Below the pieces are notes generated by a model that did not search any database, was not told the DNA's origin, and saw nothing but the letters and a program-made list of their open reading frames with translations. Source: Microbulbifer halophilus (GTDB lineage: Bacteria > Pseudomonadota > Gammaproteobacteria > Pseudomonadales > Cellvibrionaceae). Taken from it: 50,684 bases of DNA. Shown here piece after piece: positions 1 through 8,131 of this stretch. A program made the translations under genes and the position numbers. The stretch covers positions 102,466 to 153,149 of the forward strand of contig NZ_JAPIVK010000007.1 in assembly GCF_026183675.1 (NCBI RefSeq), written 5' to 3'. Every line of letters starts with the position of its first letter. Within the stretch, counting starts at the first letter, position 1.

Positions 1-224
1 TTATATGGCTGGGTGGCAGAGTGGTTATGCAGCGGACTGCAACTCCAGCGCCCGCGGCCGATAGAGAGTGCCGGTGAGTCGAACCGGCGGAATGGAAGCA
101 CAAAGTTCGACATTATATGGCTAGGTGGCAGAGTGGTTATGCAGCGGACTGCAACTCCAGCGCCCGCGGCCGATAGAGAGTGCCGGTGAGTCGAACCGGC
201 GGAATGGAAGCACAAAGTTCGACA
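1..224 (+). repeat. Tandem 112-bp units carrying tRNA-Cys 5' halves
   Basis: Two consecutive 112-bp units (1-112 and 113-224) are almost identical. Each starts with ttatat followed by the first 40 nt of the tRNA-Cys gene (7-46 and 119-158), through the D arm and the anticodon loop with GCA. The sequence then leaves the tRNA right after actcc and continues with a 66-bp non-tRNA segment (47-112 and 159-224) containing a gccggt/accggc hairpin. A third ttatat at 225 leads into the complete tRNA-Cys. The first half copy differs from the others by G instead of A (ggctGggtgg). The half copies lack a T arm and 3' acceptor strand, so they cannot make a normal tRNA. The array may continue left of the window. 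Unequal recombination or decay of an element that used the tRNA as attachment site are both possible origins. Confidence 0.85.
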
Positions 225-230
225 TTATAT

Positions 231-304
231 GGCTAGGTGGCAGAGTGGTTATGCAGCGGACTGCAACTCCGTGTACGCCGGTTCGATTCCGACCCTAGCC
301 TCCA
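231..304 (+). tRNA. tRNA-Cys(GCA)
   Basis: Complete 74-nt cloverleaf. The acceptor strands GGCTAGG and CCTAGCC pair, followed by discriminator T and an encoded CCA. The anticodon arm gcgga-ctgcaac-tccgt presents GCA, and the T arm contains the canonical ggTTCGAtTCc. U73 and GCA identify cysteine. It is preceded by two 5'-half copies of itself and followed about 95 nt later by tRNA-Leu, the Cys-Leu order familiar from cysT-leuZ in other gammaproteobacteria. There pgsA-glyW-cysT-leuZ are co-oriented, whereas here pgsA converges on the tRNAs. Confidence 0.97.
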
Positions 305-398
305 TTTTCCCATCGCCGGCTTCCCCCTGTGAAGCCGGCAATCAGCGAGGGCTGCGCCCGGCATCGGGCCCACCCGGAAGCACCTCGCTCACCTCCCC

Positions 399-486
399 GC
401 CCGGGTGGTGGAATCGGTAGACACAGGAGACTTAAAATCTCCCGAAGGTAGACTTCGTGCCGGTTCAAGTCCGGCCCCGGGCACCA
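399..486 (+). tRNA. tRNA-Leu(UAA)
   Basis: An 88-nt class II tRNA. Acceptor GCCCGGG pairs with CCCGGGC, followed by A and an encoded CCA. The anticodon loop cTTAAAA gives UAA. The long variable arm (cgaaggtagacttcg) is typical of leucine tRNAs, and the T arm ggTTCAAgTCc is canonical. It very likely shares a transcript with tRNA-Cys upstream. Confidence 0.97.
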
Positions 487-665
487 CCTCCCCAGAAGAA
501 TCAATCCCCCGGAGTCCTGCGCCCATTTACCCAGCCGTGAAGCTACCTGTTTCCGCAGGGCGCACACCTATACCGCCTGAACTCGCCGGGTGTCGACATC
601 TGCTCCTACACTCAGCATATCGGTACCCGAATTTCGTCGAGGCGCAGCGTGGCGAGGGGATCACT

Positions 666-863
666 ATGGCGAGCATCATCTGGACCTGTCCGCAATGTGG
701 ACGCGAGAGCCACAACCCGATTGACGTCGGGGATTACGAGTCGGCGAGAGCCATCGTCCGGCAGTTGCGAGAGGATTTCGATCGGGGACACTGCCCGTTT
801 TTATGCGCCGTGGAAGGATGCGAGACGCAGCTCTATCCGCTGCGGGTAGAGGGCTTCACCTGA
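666..863 (+). CDS. Small zinc-ribbon protein, function unknown
   Basis: A 65-residue protein starting MASIIWTCPQCGRES. The ATG at 666 was chosen because GAGGGG sits 7 nt upstream; the longer in-frame extension runs back through the tRNA-Leu gene and is not credible. A CPxCG knuckle at residues 8-12 and a second Cys pair (HCPFLC and CAVEGC, about residues 43-52) suggest one zinc ribbon. The middle (residues 17-45) is polar and probably helical. No catalytic motif, signal peptide or membrane segment is seen. Single zinc ribbons of this size are commonly nucleic-acid or protein adaptors, but no partner is indicated here. It stands alone downstream of the tRNAs. A weak CCCGGG...CCCGGG dyad at 872-894 lies between it and convergent pgsA and could act as a shared terminator. 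Confidence 0.65.
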   Translation: MASIIWTCPQCGRESHNPIDVGDYESARAIVRQLREDFDRGHCPFLCAVEGCETQLYPLRVEGFT

Positions 864-950
864 TACCACCTCCCGGGGCCATGAAAAACCCGGGCCCTTC
901 CCTCCCACGGGAAAAGTCGCCGGCTTCCATCAGTCATCAGTTGTATTTGG

Positions 951-1520
951 CTAGGGCGATTCGGAGGAATCGTCACCCATCAGTGTCGGCCAGGCCGCCC
1001 GCAGATACAGGATCATGGTCCACAGCGTCAGCCCCGCGGCGATATATAAAAGTATATAGCCGATCGATTCCATCGCCGGGTAATCCCGCACATCGAATGC
1101 CAGCAACACGATGATCGCCGCCATCTGGGCGGTGGTCTTGATTTTGCCGATATAGCTCACTGCCACGCTGCTGCGCTTGCCCAGCTCCGCCATCCATTCC
1201 CGCAAAGCGGAAACCGCGATTTCTCGGCCGATGATGACCGCCGCGGCAACGGTGAACCAGGGGCTCTGGTGCAGGCCCACCAGCAGCACCAGCGCGGTGG
1301 CCACCATCAGCTTGTCGGCGACGGGATCGAGGAAGGCGCCGAACGGCGTGCTCTGGTTGAGCCTGCGCGCAAGATAGCCATCGAGCCAGTCTGTCGCTGC
1401 AGCCGCCGCAAAAATAATGGCCGAGGCGATATAGCTCCATTTGTAGGGAAGATAGAAAACCAGCACGAATACCGGGATCAGGGCGACGCGGAGAAGAGTC
1501 AGTTGATTGGCTAGTGTCAT
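951..1520 (-). CDS. pgsA: CDP-diacylglycerol--glycerol-3-phosphate 3-phosphatidyltransferase
   Basis: Makes phosphatidylglycerol phosphate from CDP-diacylglycerol and glycerol-3-phosphate in the inner membrane, the committed step to phosphatidylglycerol and cardiolipin. The 189-aa product starting [11 protein letters not shown] is preferred over a longer frame with a poor 21-residue prefix, because the family begins with N-P/Q-LTxxR like this. The CDP-alcohol phosphotransferase signature DG-x2-AR-x8-G-x3-D-x3-D is complete, from [11 protein letters not shown] through [11 protein letters not shown] (about residues 56-80). Several hydrophobic segments follow. The gene is last in a gacA-uvrC-pgsA series on the minus strand, the conserved gammaproteobacterial order. 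It is separated from uvrC by 170 bp holding a possible uvrC terminator. Confidence 0.95.
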   Translation of the reverse strand: MTLANQLTLLRVALIPVFVLVFYLPYKWSYIASAIIFAAAAATDWLDGYLARRLNQSTPFGAFLDPVADKLMVATALVLLVGLHQSPWFTVAAAVIIGREIAVSALREWMAELGKRSSVAVSYIGKIKTTAQMAAIIVLLAFDVRDYPAMESIGYILLYIAAGLTLWTMILYLRAAWPTLMGDDSSESP

Positions 1521-1591
1521 GCGAACTGCTGGTCCTATTTTCGCCTGCCGACAGGCTCCTGCAAATTGGGCGTAACTTAGCAAGGCATGGA

Positions 1592-1614
1592 GTAAAAGGA
1601 AACCGGCGTGCCGG
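1592..1614 (-). terminator. Possible rho-independent terminator of uvrC
   Basis: Read on the minus strand, a GC hairpin (ccggc-ac-gccgg, 1614-1603) is followed by tttccttttact. The loop is very short and the T tract is interrupted, so it is weak. It sits 77 bp downstream of the uvrC stop. Confidence 0.4.
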
Positions 1615-1655
1615 GGTTTCGGCTTGCGCCATTTCCACTCACTGCCGCCTGCACA

Positions 1656-1680
1656 CTCCTCTCCCCCCGGGGAGACAGGA
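1656..1680. repeat. REP-like palindrome
   Basis: ctcctctccccccggggagacaggag contains the dyad ctcccc-cc-ggggag (1661-1674). It resembles the other intergenic ctccc/gggag palindromes of this window (5143-5165, 5231-5251, 14912-14926). It lies just after the uvrC stop. Confidence 0.5.
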
Positions 1681-1690
1681 GTATAGGTGC

Positions 1691-3505
1691 CTACTCGCTA
1701 TGTAGTGTCGAGTATATATCCTGTGCCAGCTTGCGGCTGATTCCTTCGACGCCGGCCAGATCATCCACCGAGGCGCGGCGGATTTCCTGCAAGCCGCCGA
1801 AGTGGCGCAACAGTGCGCGACGGCGGGCCGCGCCGACACCGGCAATACCTTCCAGCGGCGATTCACGGCGCTTTTTGTCGCGGCGCTGGCGGTGGCCGGT
1901 GATGGCGAAACGGTGCGCCTCGTCGCGGACCTGCTGGATCAGGTGCAGCGCTGGGGAATCCGCGGCCAGCACCAGCTCCCTGTTGGTGGACACCACATGC
2001 AACACTTCGAAACCCGCCTTGCGCGTCGTTCCCTTGGCCACGCCGATAATCTGCACGCCCACGACGCCCAGTTCGTTCAGGGTTTCCACCGCCTGGCGCA
2101 CCTGGCCCTTGCCGCCGTCGATCAACAGGATATTGGGGAATTTGCCCTCCCCGCTCGACAGCCGTGTATAGCGACGCTTCAGCGCCTGGCCCATGGCCGC
2201 GTAATCGTCGCCGGCCTGGATATTCTCGATATTGAAGCGGCGGTAGTCGGACTTGACCGGGCCACCGGTATCGAAGACGACACAGGAGGCCACCGTCGCC
2301 TCGCCACTGGAGTGACTGATATCGAAGCATTCCAGCCGCTCCGGCAACTGCTCCAGCTCCAGCGCCTCCTGCAATGCCTCGAAACGGTTCTGCAGTTTCT
2401 GCTGGGCGGCGGTGCGGCTGTTCAGGTTCTGTTCCGCCGCCTGCTGCGCCATGGTTACCCAAGTGGCCCGGTTGCCGCGCAGGCGGTGAACCACGGATAT
2501 CTCGCGGCCGCTCTGCTCCTTCAGCGCCTGTTGCAATACCTCGACATCGTCGACCGGCTCGGAGGTGAGAATCTCCCTCGGCACCTCCCGCTGGTTGCCG
2601 AGATAAAACTGCGGGATAAACGCAGACAGCAGCTCCACGGTTGACAGGCCCAGCCGCTCGTCGGGAAAGTAACTGCGGCTGCCGAGAATGCGTCCCTGGC
2701 GGACAAACAGGATGTGCACACAGCTGGAACCACCGACGCTGGCAATACCGAGCACATCCACATTGCCACTGGAACCTTCCGCCACCTGGTCCGCCTGCAA
2801 CCGCCGCAACGCGGAAATCTGGTCGCGCAGGTGCGCCGCCCTTTCGAACTCCAGCGCTTTCGATGCCCTGTCCATCTCATCCGCCAGTTCGCGCGCGATG
2901 GCGTCGCTCTTGCCGGTCAGGAACATTTCGGCGTGTCGAACATCCTGGCGGTAATCCTCCTCGCTGATAAAGTCGACGCAGGGGGCCGTGCAGCGCTGAA
3001 TCTGGTACTGCAGGCAGGGGCGCGAGCGGTTGCGGAAGACGCTGTTTTCACAGGAGCGGATGCGGAAAGTCTTCTGCAGGAAGTTGAGGCTGTCTCGCAC
3101 CGACGACGCATTGGGAAAAGGCCCGAAATACTGGCCCTTTTTCCGCTTGGCCCCCCGGTGCAGGGCAATGCGCGGATAGGTGTCACGGCCGGACAGGAAA
3201 ATATACGGGTAGCCCTTGTCGTCCTTGAGCATGACATTGTAGGGCGGCCGCTGGGATTTGATCAGGCTCTGTTCCAGCACCAGCGCTTCGGTCTCGCTGC
3301 GGGTGACCGTCACCTCGATATTGTGAATGCGCTGCACCAGCGCCATGGTCTTGGCGGTCAGGCCCGACGCCCGGAAATAGCTGGAGAGGCGATTGCGAAG
3401 ATTCTTGGCCTTACCCACGTAGAGAATTTTGCCGTCGGCGTCGAACATCTGGTAGACGCCGGGCTTGCGGGTAACGGTAGGCAGGAAACGTTTACTGTCG
3501 AACAT
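1691..3505 (-). CDS. uvrC: Excinuclease ABC subunit C
   Basis: Dual-incision nuclease of nucleotide excision repair, cutting on both sides of lesions marked by UvrAB. The product is 604 aa, the usual size. It has an N-terminal GIY-YIG domain with GVYQMFD and [13 protein letters not shown] (about residues 16-40), a Cys-rich segment ([13 protein letters not shown]), a UVR-type helix pair in the middle ([24 protein letters not shown]) and the RNase H-like endonuclease domain ([22 protein letters not shown]). A C-terminal helix-hairpin-helix pair ([20 protein letters not shown]) closes it. It is 64 bp downstream of the gacA-type regulator on the same strand, as in E. coli uvrY-uvrC. Confidence 0.98.
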   Translation of the reverse strand: MFDSKRFLPTVTRKPGVYQMFDADGKILYVGKAKNLRNRLSSYFRASGLTAKTMALVQRIHNIEVTVTRSETEALVLEQSLIKSQRPPYNVMLKDDKGYPYIFLSGRDTYPRIALHRGAKRKKGQYFGPFPNASSVRDSLNFLQKTFRIRSCENSVFRNRSRPCLQYQIQRCTAPCVDFISEEDYRQDVRHAEMFLTGKSDAIARELADEMDRASKALEFERAAHLRDQISALRRLQADQVAEGSSGNVDVLGIASVGGSSCVHILFVRQGRILGSRSYFPDERLGLSTVELLSAFIPQFYLGNQREVPREILTSEPVDDVEVLQQALKEQSGREISVVHRLRGNRATWVTMAQQAAEQNLNSRTAAQQKLQNRFEALQEALELEQLPERLECFDISHSSGEATVASCVVFDTGGPVKSDYRRFNIENIQAGDDYAAMGQALKRRYTRLSSGEGKFPNILLIDGGKGQVRQAVETLNELGVVGVQIIGVAKGTTRKAGFEVLHVVSTNRELVLAADSPALHLIQQVRDEAHRFAITGHRQRRDKKRRESPLEGIAGVGAARRRALLRHFGGLQEIRRASVDDLAGVEGISRKLAQDIYSTLHSE

Positions 3506-3569
3506 CTCTGGCAGTGGTCGGTGTGGAAGCCGTCACTTTACCACCAACCACTGGCCGCTAACCACTCAA

Positions 3570-4217
3570 TCAAAGGGCGGCCTCGGGGTCCAGGAGCTGG
3601 TACTTTACCGCCAGCAGCGTCAGTTCGACATCGCTGTGGATATCCAGCTTTTCGAAGATCCGGTAGCGATAGCTGTTGACCGTCTTGGGGCTCACGGACA
3701 GGGTGTCGGCGATTTCCGCCACCTTGCTGCCGTTGACGATCATCACCGCCGTCTGCAGCTCGCGCTCGGAAAGGCAATCGAACGGCGAATCGGAACTACC
3801 CGGCCCCAGGCCCGGAATCAACTGGGGGGCGATGGAAGGGCTGATGTATCGATTACCGGACATCACTGTCTGGATGGCCCTCACCATTTCCTCCATATCG
3901 GTACCCTTGGTGAGATAACCGCTGGCTCCGGCTTCCAGCAGCCGCCGGGCGAACTGCGGATCGTCGAGGCCACTGACAGCAATGACCCTGGATTTGGGAG
4001 AGCGCGCGACCAGCTTGCGGGTTGCTTCCAGGCCGCCGATGCCAGGCATCTTGACGTCCATCAGAATTACATCGATTTCCGACTGACGCGCGAAGGCCAG
4101 GGCCTCTTCGCCACTGTCGGCCTCGCCCATGACTTGTATACCAGAGACGTCACCGAGCATGCGCGAAATACCCATGCGCACCAGATCGTGATCGTCCACC
4201 ACTAAGACTTTAATCAA
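3570..4217 (-). CDS. gacA: GacA/UvrY-family response regulator
   Basis: A NarL/FixJ-type DNA-binding response regulator of 215 aa. The receiver domain (1-125) has the acidic pair DD at 8-9, phospho-acceptor D54 in VILMDVKMPG, and the conserved Lys of YLTKGT. A LuxR-type helix-turn-helix lies at about 147-205 (LSERELQTAVMIV...SPKTVNSYRYRIFEKL). In Pseudomonas and E. coli this protein is phosphorylated by GacS/BarA and activates small RNAs that titrate CsrA/RsmA. The cognate kinase is not in this window, which is normal. The 277-bp upstream interval (4218-4494) probably holds its promoter, but I see no convincing -35/-10 pair. The conserved link to uvrC supports the assignment. Confidence 0.93.
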   Translation of the reverse strand: MIKVLVVDDHDLVRMGISRMLGDVSGIQVMGEADSGEEALAFARQSEIDVILMDVKMPGIGGLEATRKLVARSPKSRVIAVSGLDDPQFARRLLEAGASGYLTKGTDMEEMVRAIQTVMSGNRYISPSIAPQLIPGLGPGSSDSPFDCLSERELQTAVMIVNGSKVAEIADTLSVSPKTVNSYRYRIFEKLDIHSDVELTLLAVKYQLLDPEAAL

Positions 4218-4494
4218 ATTAGCCCCAACTACGGATAATGCAGCGGCTGCGTCGCGGCTTCCCCAGCCGCCCGCATCTCAGCGCTATTGCGTTGCACTGT
4301 TAGCTGCAAATTCTTGTTATTGCCTTAGTCCGGATATCGCAACACAGGGGCCCGGCTCGATCGCCGAAGTCCCTGTGCGCTGTCCAGACTAGCGAGGCGA
4401 ATACCTCGCAAGATCCATCCACAGAGCCTTTCAGCAACATACCAGACAAACCCGAATGTGCAAAGCAGCCCGACAAGACATAAGTTGTGCACTT

Positions 4495-5127
4495 TCAGGG
4501 GTAGATATAACGAAAAGTTAGGCTGATCCGGTGGTCCAACTGGCGGGCACTTTTGGCAACCTGGTGCAGCCAGTGATGCTGTACCGCGCCGGAGGTCAAC
4601 AGCAGCGAACCGTCCGGCAGACTGACCGACAGGCGCCCTTCCCCATCGCGGCGCTTGAACGCCAGTCTGCGTTCCTGGCCCAGGCTGATTGTTGCCACCA
4701 CCGGGTTGTCACCGAGCTCCCGCTCCCTGTCCGAGTGCCAGCCCATGCTGTCGGTGCCACTGCGATAGTGATTGACCAGCGCGGAATTGAATGCAAAGCC
4801 GGCCGCATCCAGCCGCCCGCGCACCGCGTCGAGGGACGCCGTCCAGGGGTGTGCTTCCTGCCGCAGACCGGACCAGCGATAGGTCACTTGCGGATCGCCG
4901 ACAAAGGCGTGACGGCGCGGAATCGGGTGCTCCTTGCCGAACAGGCGGATTCTGGGGCTCTCCCAGGGGAGGCGGTCAAGACAATCGTGCAGCAGTGCCC
5001 CGGAGTCTCCGCGGCCCAGCCAGTAGCGGATCAGGAGTGCCCGACCGGGGGACAGGTCCAACCATTCGGTATCGGCGAAGTGTTCGGCCAGGGCTGCGGC
5101 GTGATTGGTAAAGGTGGTTTCGTTCAT
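4495..5127 (-). CDS. AlkB-like 2-oxoglutarate/Fe(II) dioxygenase
   Basis: A 210-aa protein of the AlkB superfamily (ALKBH2-like branch). These enzymes oxidatively demethylate alkylated bases using Fe(II) and 2-oxoglutarate. The metal triad is visible: H and D in MGWHSDRE (about residues 130 and 132) and a distal His in HHWLHQV (about 187). The 2OG-binding Arg lies in HRISLTFR at the C-terminus. The NHYRSGTDSMGWHSD and PVVATISLGQERRLAFKRR segments are characteristic. It uses an ATG at 5127. It is monocistronic in appearance, with REP-like palindromes upstream and the gacA promoter region downstream. No SOS or Ada box is evident. Confidence 0.9.
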   Translation of the reverse strand: MNETTFTNHAAALAEHFADTEWLDLSPGRALLIRYWLGRGDSGALLHDCLDRLPWESPRIRLFGKEHPIPRRHAFVGDPQVTYRWSGLRQEAHPWTASLDAVRGRLDAAGFAFNSALVNHYRSGTDSMGWHSDRERELGDNPVVATISLGQERRLAFKRRDGEGRLSVSLPDGSLLLTSGAVQHHWLHQVAKSARQLDHRISLTFRYIYP

Positions 5128-5131
5128 GGCC

Positions 5132-5262
5132 CTCTCCCCCGGCCCCTCTCCCGATGGGAGAGGGGAGCTATGTCGGAGGCATTACAAGTTCGAATCTAGC
5201 CACCGGGCTCCGTTGAGGCTCATGCCAGTCCCCTCTCCCACCGGGAGAGGGTTAGGGAGAGG
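5132..5262. repeat. Inverted pair of REP-like palindromes
   Basis: Two copies of the same intergenic palindrome lie head to head. The left one (5143-5165) is cccctctccc-gat-gggagagggg, a perfect 10-bp stem. The right one (5231-5251) is ccctctccc-acc-gggagaggg. The reverse complement of the right copy with its flank (ttagggagaggg) matches the left copy with its flank, so the pair has the arrangement of a REPIN-like unit. It sits between alkB and murB, both transcribed leftward. Confidence 0.75.
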
Positions 5263-5299
5263 GGGAAAGGCCGAGGCCCCTTCTTCCCCTACACGCCCC

Positions 5300-6316
5300 T
5301 CAGGGGTAATAACGCGGCTCCGGCTCCAGCTCCACGCCGAATTTGTTGCGGATATCCTCGGTAATCTCCCGCGCCAGGCCTGTCACCCGGTCCCCGGCAC
5401 AGCGACCGGGGTTGACCAGCACCAGGGCCTGGCGGTCGTGTACGCCCACGCCATCGCGGCGGCGGCCCCGCCAGCCGGCGCGATCGATCAGCCAGCCGGC
5501 GGCCAGTTTCCAGCGCTCACCTACAGCGAAGGCAACAAGGTCGGGATGCGCGCGCTTCAGTCGCTCGTAAATCTCCGCGTCCACCACTGGATTCTTGAAG
5601 AAGCTGCCGGCGTTGGGAATCTCCTGCGGATTCGGCAGCTTGCTGTTGCGCACGGCAATCACCGCGCGGGCGATCTCCACCGGCGTCAGTTCCCCGGCTC
5701 CCTCGTGGTGCTCGTCCAGGTACTGTTTCAGCGCCGGGTACTCCAGCCGCGCCCGCCAGTCGTCCGGCAACCGCAGGCGCACGCGGGTGATGATGTACTG
5801 GTCCCGCGCAGGCCCCTTGAAGACGCTGTCGCGGTAACCGAAGCGGCAGTCATCCGCGGAAAACTCGTGTAATTCGCCGGTGGGGATATGCACAGCCTGA
5901 AGGTCGCAAAAGGTATCCCGCAACTCCACACCGTAGGCGCCGATGTTCTGGATTGGTGCGGCGCCGATGCGGCCGGGGATCAGGGCCAGGTTTTCCAGGC
6001 CGCCGAGATCCCGTTCCACGGTGTGCATCACCAGCCGGTGCCAGTTCTCGCCGCCGGCGGCGGTCACCTGCGTGGCGCCGTCGATTTTCTGAAGCTCCAG
6101 GCCGCGCATATCCAGGTGAATCACCAGGCCGGGATAGTCGCCGGTGAACACGATATTGCTGCCACCGCCCAGGGGCAGGATCGGCAGTTTTCTGTCCCGC
6201 GCAAACTGCAGTGCCTCGCGCAGTTGTTCGAGATTTTCCACCCGCGCAAAGTGCGCCGCCCGCGCCGCTACGGCGAGGGTATTGAGCGGCTGCAGGTCGG
6301 CGTTACTTTCAATCAT
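5300..6316 (-). CDS. murB: UDP-N-acetylmuramate dehydrogenase
   Basis: FAD-dependent reductase that converts UDP-GlcNAc-enolpyruvate to UDP-MurNAc in peptidoglycan synthesis. The chosen ATG at 6316 gives MIESNADLQPLNTLAV, the usual family beginning; a TTG at 6331 would add five residues. FAD-binding motifs PLGGGSNIVF and IPGRIGAAPIQNIGAYG are present. The catalytic Ser in AGSFFKNPV and the terminal Glu region (ELEPEPRYYP) are also present. The length of 338 aa is normal. The gene follows kdsB by about 11 bp and is the last of the comEC-exbBD-msbA-lpxK-kdsB-murB series, matching the Pseudomonas order. Confidence 0.96.
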   Translation of the reverse strand: MIESNADLQPLNTLAVAARAAHFARVENLEQLREALQFARDRKLPILPLGGGSNIVFTGDYPGLVIHLDMRGLELQKIDGATQVTAAGGENWHRLVMHTVERDLGGLENLALIPGRIGAAPIQNIGAYGVELRDTFCDLQAVHIPTGELHEFSADDCRFGYRDSVFKGPARDQYIITRVRLRLPDDWRARLEYPALKQYLDEHHEGAGELTPVEIARAVIAVRNSKLPNPQEIPNAGSFFKNPVVDAEIYERLKRAHPDLVAFAVGERWKLAAGWLIDRAGWRGRRRDGVGVHDRQALVLVNPGRCAGDRVTGLAREITEDIRNKFGVELEPEPRYYP

Positions 6317-6327
6317 CAAACAACCCG

Positions 6328-7098
6328 TCAATCATCAAACAACTCGCGCATTCGCTGCAGATCCGCCTCTGTATCCACACCGCCGGGCACCTCTTCGGCC
6401 GCGTCCGCCACGTGAATATTTTCGTTGTGGTAGAGGAAACGCAGCTGCTCCAGCGATTCAAACTGTTCCAGCGGCGCCACCGGCCAGGACACGAACCGGC
6501 CGAGCAGCGCTACCCGGTAAGCATAGATGCCGATATGGCGGCGGGGTTCCAGACCCGGCGGCAGCGCACCGGTATCCGCGGCGAAGGCATCCCGCGGCCA
6601 GGGGATGGGCGCGCGGGAGAAATAGCGGGCCAGGCCGGATTCCGCCGCTACCACCTTGACGATATTCGGGTTGCGGAAGTCCTCCAGCGTGCGGATGGGT
6701 TCCGCCAGGGTAGCTACGCCGGCAGCCGGGTTCGCGGCCAGGTTGCCGGCCACCTGGTCGATCACCGCCGGCGGAATCAGCGGTTCGTCGCCCTGCACAT
6801 TCACCACGATGCGCTCGTCTTCGAGCCCCAGGTTGGCCGCGACTTCCTGCAGCCGGTCTGTGCCCGAGGCATGCTCTGCGGAGGTCATGCACACCTCGCC
6901 GCCAAAACCGCGCACCACTTCCGCCACGCGCATATCGTCGGTGGCGACGATCACCCGTTCGGCACCACTCTCTTTCGCCCGCTGGTAGACGCGCTGCACC
7001 ATCGGGAGACCACCGATATCCGCCAGCGGCTTGCCCGGCAGGCGGCTGGAGGCGTAGCGGGCCGGAATGATGATATCGAAGGCAGTGGCGTTATTCAT
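6328..7098 (-). CDS. kdsB: 3-deoxy-manno-octulosonate cytidylyltransferase (CMP-KDO synthetase)
   Basis: Activates KDO with CTP for transfer to lipid A. The product is 256 aa when started at the ATG at 7098 ([25 protein letters not shown]); a longer frame adds 39 unrelated residues that lie in lpxK. It shows the nucleotide-binding [14 protein letters not shown] motif, VIVATDD, and [12 protein letters not shown] (Mg/CTP site), followed by KVV and [12 protein letters not shown] segments typical of KdsB. Its start overlaps the lpxK stop by 8 bp, showing tight coupling. The product acts in the cytoplasm and feeds LPS core assembly. Confidence 0.97.
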   Translation of the reverse strand: MNNATAFDIIIPARYASSRLPGKPLADIGGLPMVQRVYQRAKESGAERVIVATDDMRVAEVVRGFGGEVCMTSAEHASGTDRLQEVAANLGLEDERIVVNVQGDEPLIPPAVIDQVAGNLAANPAAGVATLAEPIRTLEDFRNPNIVKVVAAESGLARYFSRAPIPWPRDAFAADTGALPPGLEPRRHIGIYAYRVALLGRFVSWPVAPLEQFESLEQLRFLYHNENIHVADAAEEVPGGVDTEADLQRMRELFDD

Positions 7099-8122
7099 GT
7101 TCTGATGGCTTCTGTAAGTGCTGGTGAACGCGCTGGTAGAACAGATCCGGCAACCTGGCCCGCACTTCCAGCGCCCACCAGTGACTCTGCCAGAAATCGC
7201 GGCACTTGACCGCATCCTTCATGGTCATGATCACCGGGGTTTCGCCGTCAAACTGCAGCTCCTGCTGGCAGTACTGGTGGTGGTCGGCGTAGGCCTGCGG
7301 CATCACCCCGAATCCCAGCTGTTCGAGTTCGCGGAAAAACCGCTGCGGATTGCCGATGGCCGCCACGCCGTGACAGGGGCCCGGCTCCGGCCCGGACCTC
7401 AGTTTCACAGTGGAGGTCTGGTCCAGGTTGAACTGGTGCCAGCTGTCCGGCTCCAGCGTCATGATGAATTCGAGTCTATGGCCGCACTGTGCCCGCAGTC
7501 GCTGTTGCGGCTCGCCGTTGACCACGATCAGGTCGACGCTATCGAGGCGATCAGTCGATTCCCGCAGCGGCCCCCGCGGCAGTATCCTGCCGTTGCCCAG
7601 GCCCCGCTGGCCGTCGATCACGCAGATCTCCAGGCTGCGCCACAGCGAATAGTGTTGCAGGCCGTCGTCGGACAGGATGACATCGCAGTTGTGATAGTCG
7701 ATCAGGGCCCTCGCCGCCTCGTTGCGATCGGGCGAGACCATCACCGGCAGGCCGGTAATCAGGTGCAGCATCAGCGGCTCGTCACCGGATTCCAGCGGAT
7801 GGGACTGGGCGGTGACCTGGTAGGGATATTCCTTGGCGCGACCGCCGTAACCGCGGCTGACGATGCCCGGATTCATGCCGCGCTCATGCAGCCAGCGCGC
7901 CAGCTCCGCCACCAGCGGCGTCTTGCCGGCGCCGCCGACGGTGATATTGCCGATCACGATTACCGGTACCGACAGCGGCTGCGGCGGATTCTGTCGATTC
8001 TTCTCGCGGCGCCTGTCACTGGCCCACCGGTACAGGGACGACAGAGGGGCCAGCAGCGGCAGGGAGGATTGCCTGCCCTCCCCCGGATACCAGCGTTGAT
8101 TGAACCAGTCTTCCAGTGACAT
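7091..8122 (-). CDS. lpxK: Tetraacyldisaccharide 4'-kinase
   Basis: Phosphorylates the 4' position of the lipid A disaccharide at the inner membrane. The product is 343 aa. A basic, membrane-associated N-terminus precedes a Walker A P-loop at about residues 60-70 ([12 protein letters not shown]), then VSRGYGG and [11 protein letters not shown] (DxDDGxQH motif). The C-terminal half ends in the family helix [13 protein letters not shown]. The start lies 9 bp from the msbA stop and the end overlaps kdsB, so the three LPS genes are one transcriptional unit. Confidence 0.97.
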   Translation of the reverse strand: MSLEDWFNQRWYPGEGRQSSLPLLAPLSSLYRWASDRRREKNRQNPPQPLSVPVIVIGNITVGGAGKTPLVAELARWLHERGMNPGIVSRGYGGRAKEYPYQVTAQSHPLESGDEPLMLHLITGLPVMVSPDRNEAARALIDYHNCDVILSDDGLQHYSLWRSLEICVIDGQRGLGNGRILPRGPLRESTDRLDSVDLIVVNGEPQQRLRAQCGHRLEFIMTLEPDSWHQFNLDQTSTVKLRSGPEPGPCHGVAAIGNPQRFFRELEQLGFGVMPQAYADHHQYCQQELQFDGETPVIMTMKDAVKCRDFWQSHWWALEVRARLPDLFYQRVHQHLQKPSEHE

Positions 8123-8131
8123 TCCGGGGCT

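Noticed and set aside
7..158. The two upstream tRNA-Cys-like segments as extra functional tRNA genes
   Set aside because: They lack the T arm, the 3' acceptor strand and CCA, and the anticodon stem is reduced to about three pairs.
4218..4494. A small RNA gene upstream of gacA
   Set aside because: One modest hairpin (gcgaggcgaatacctcgc) but no terminator with T tract and no GGA-rich loops of the RsmZ/CsrB kind.
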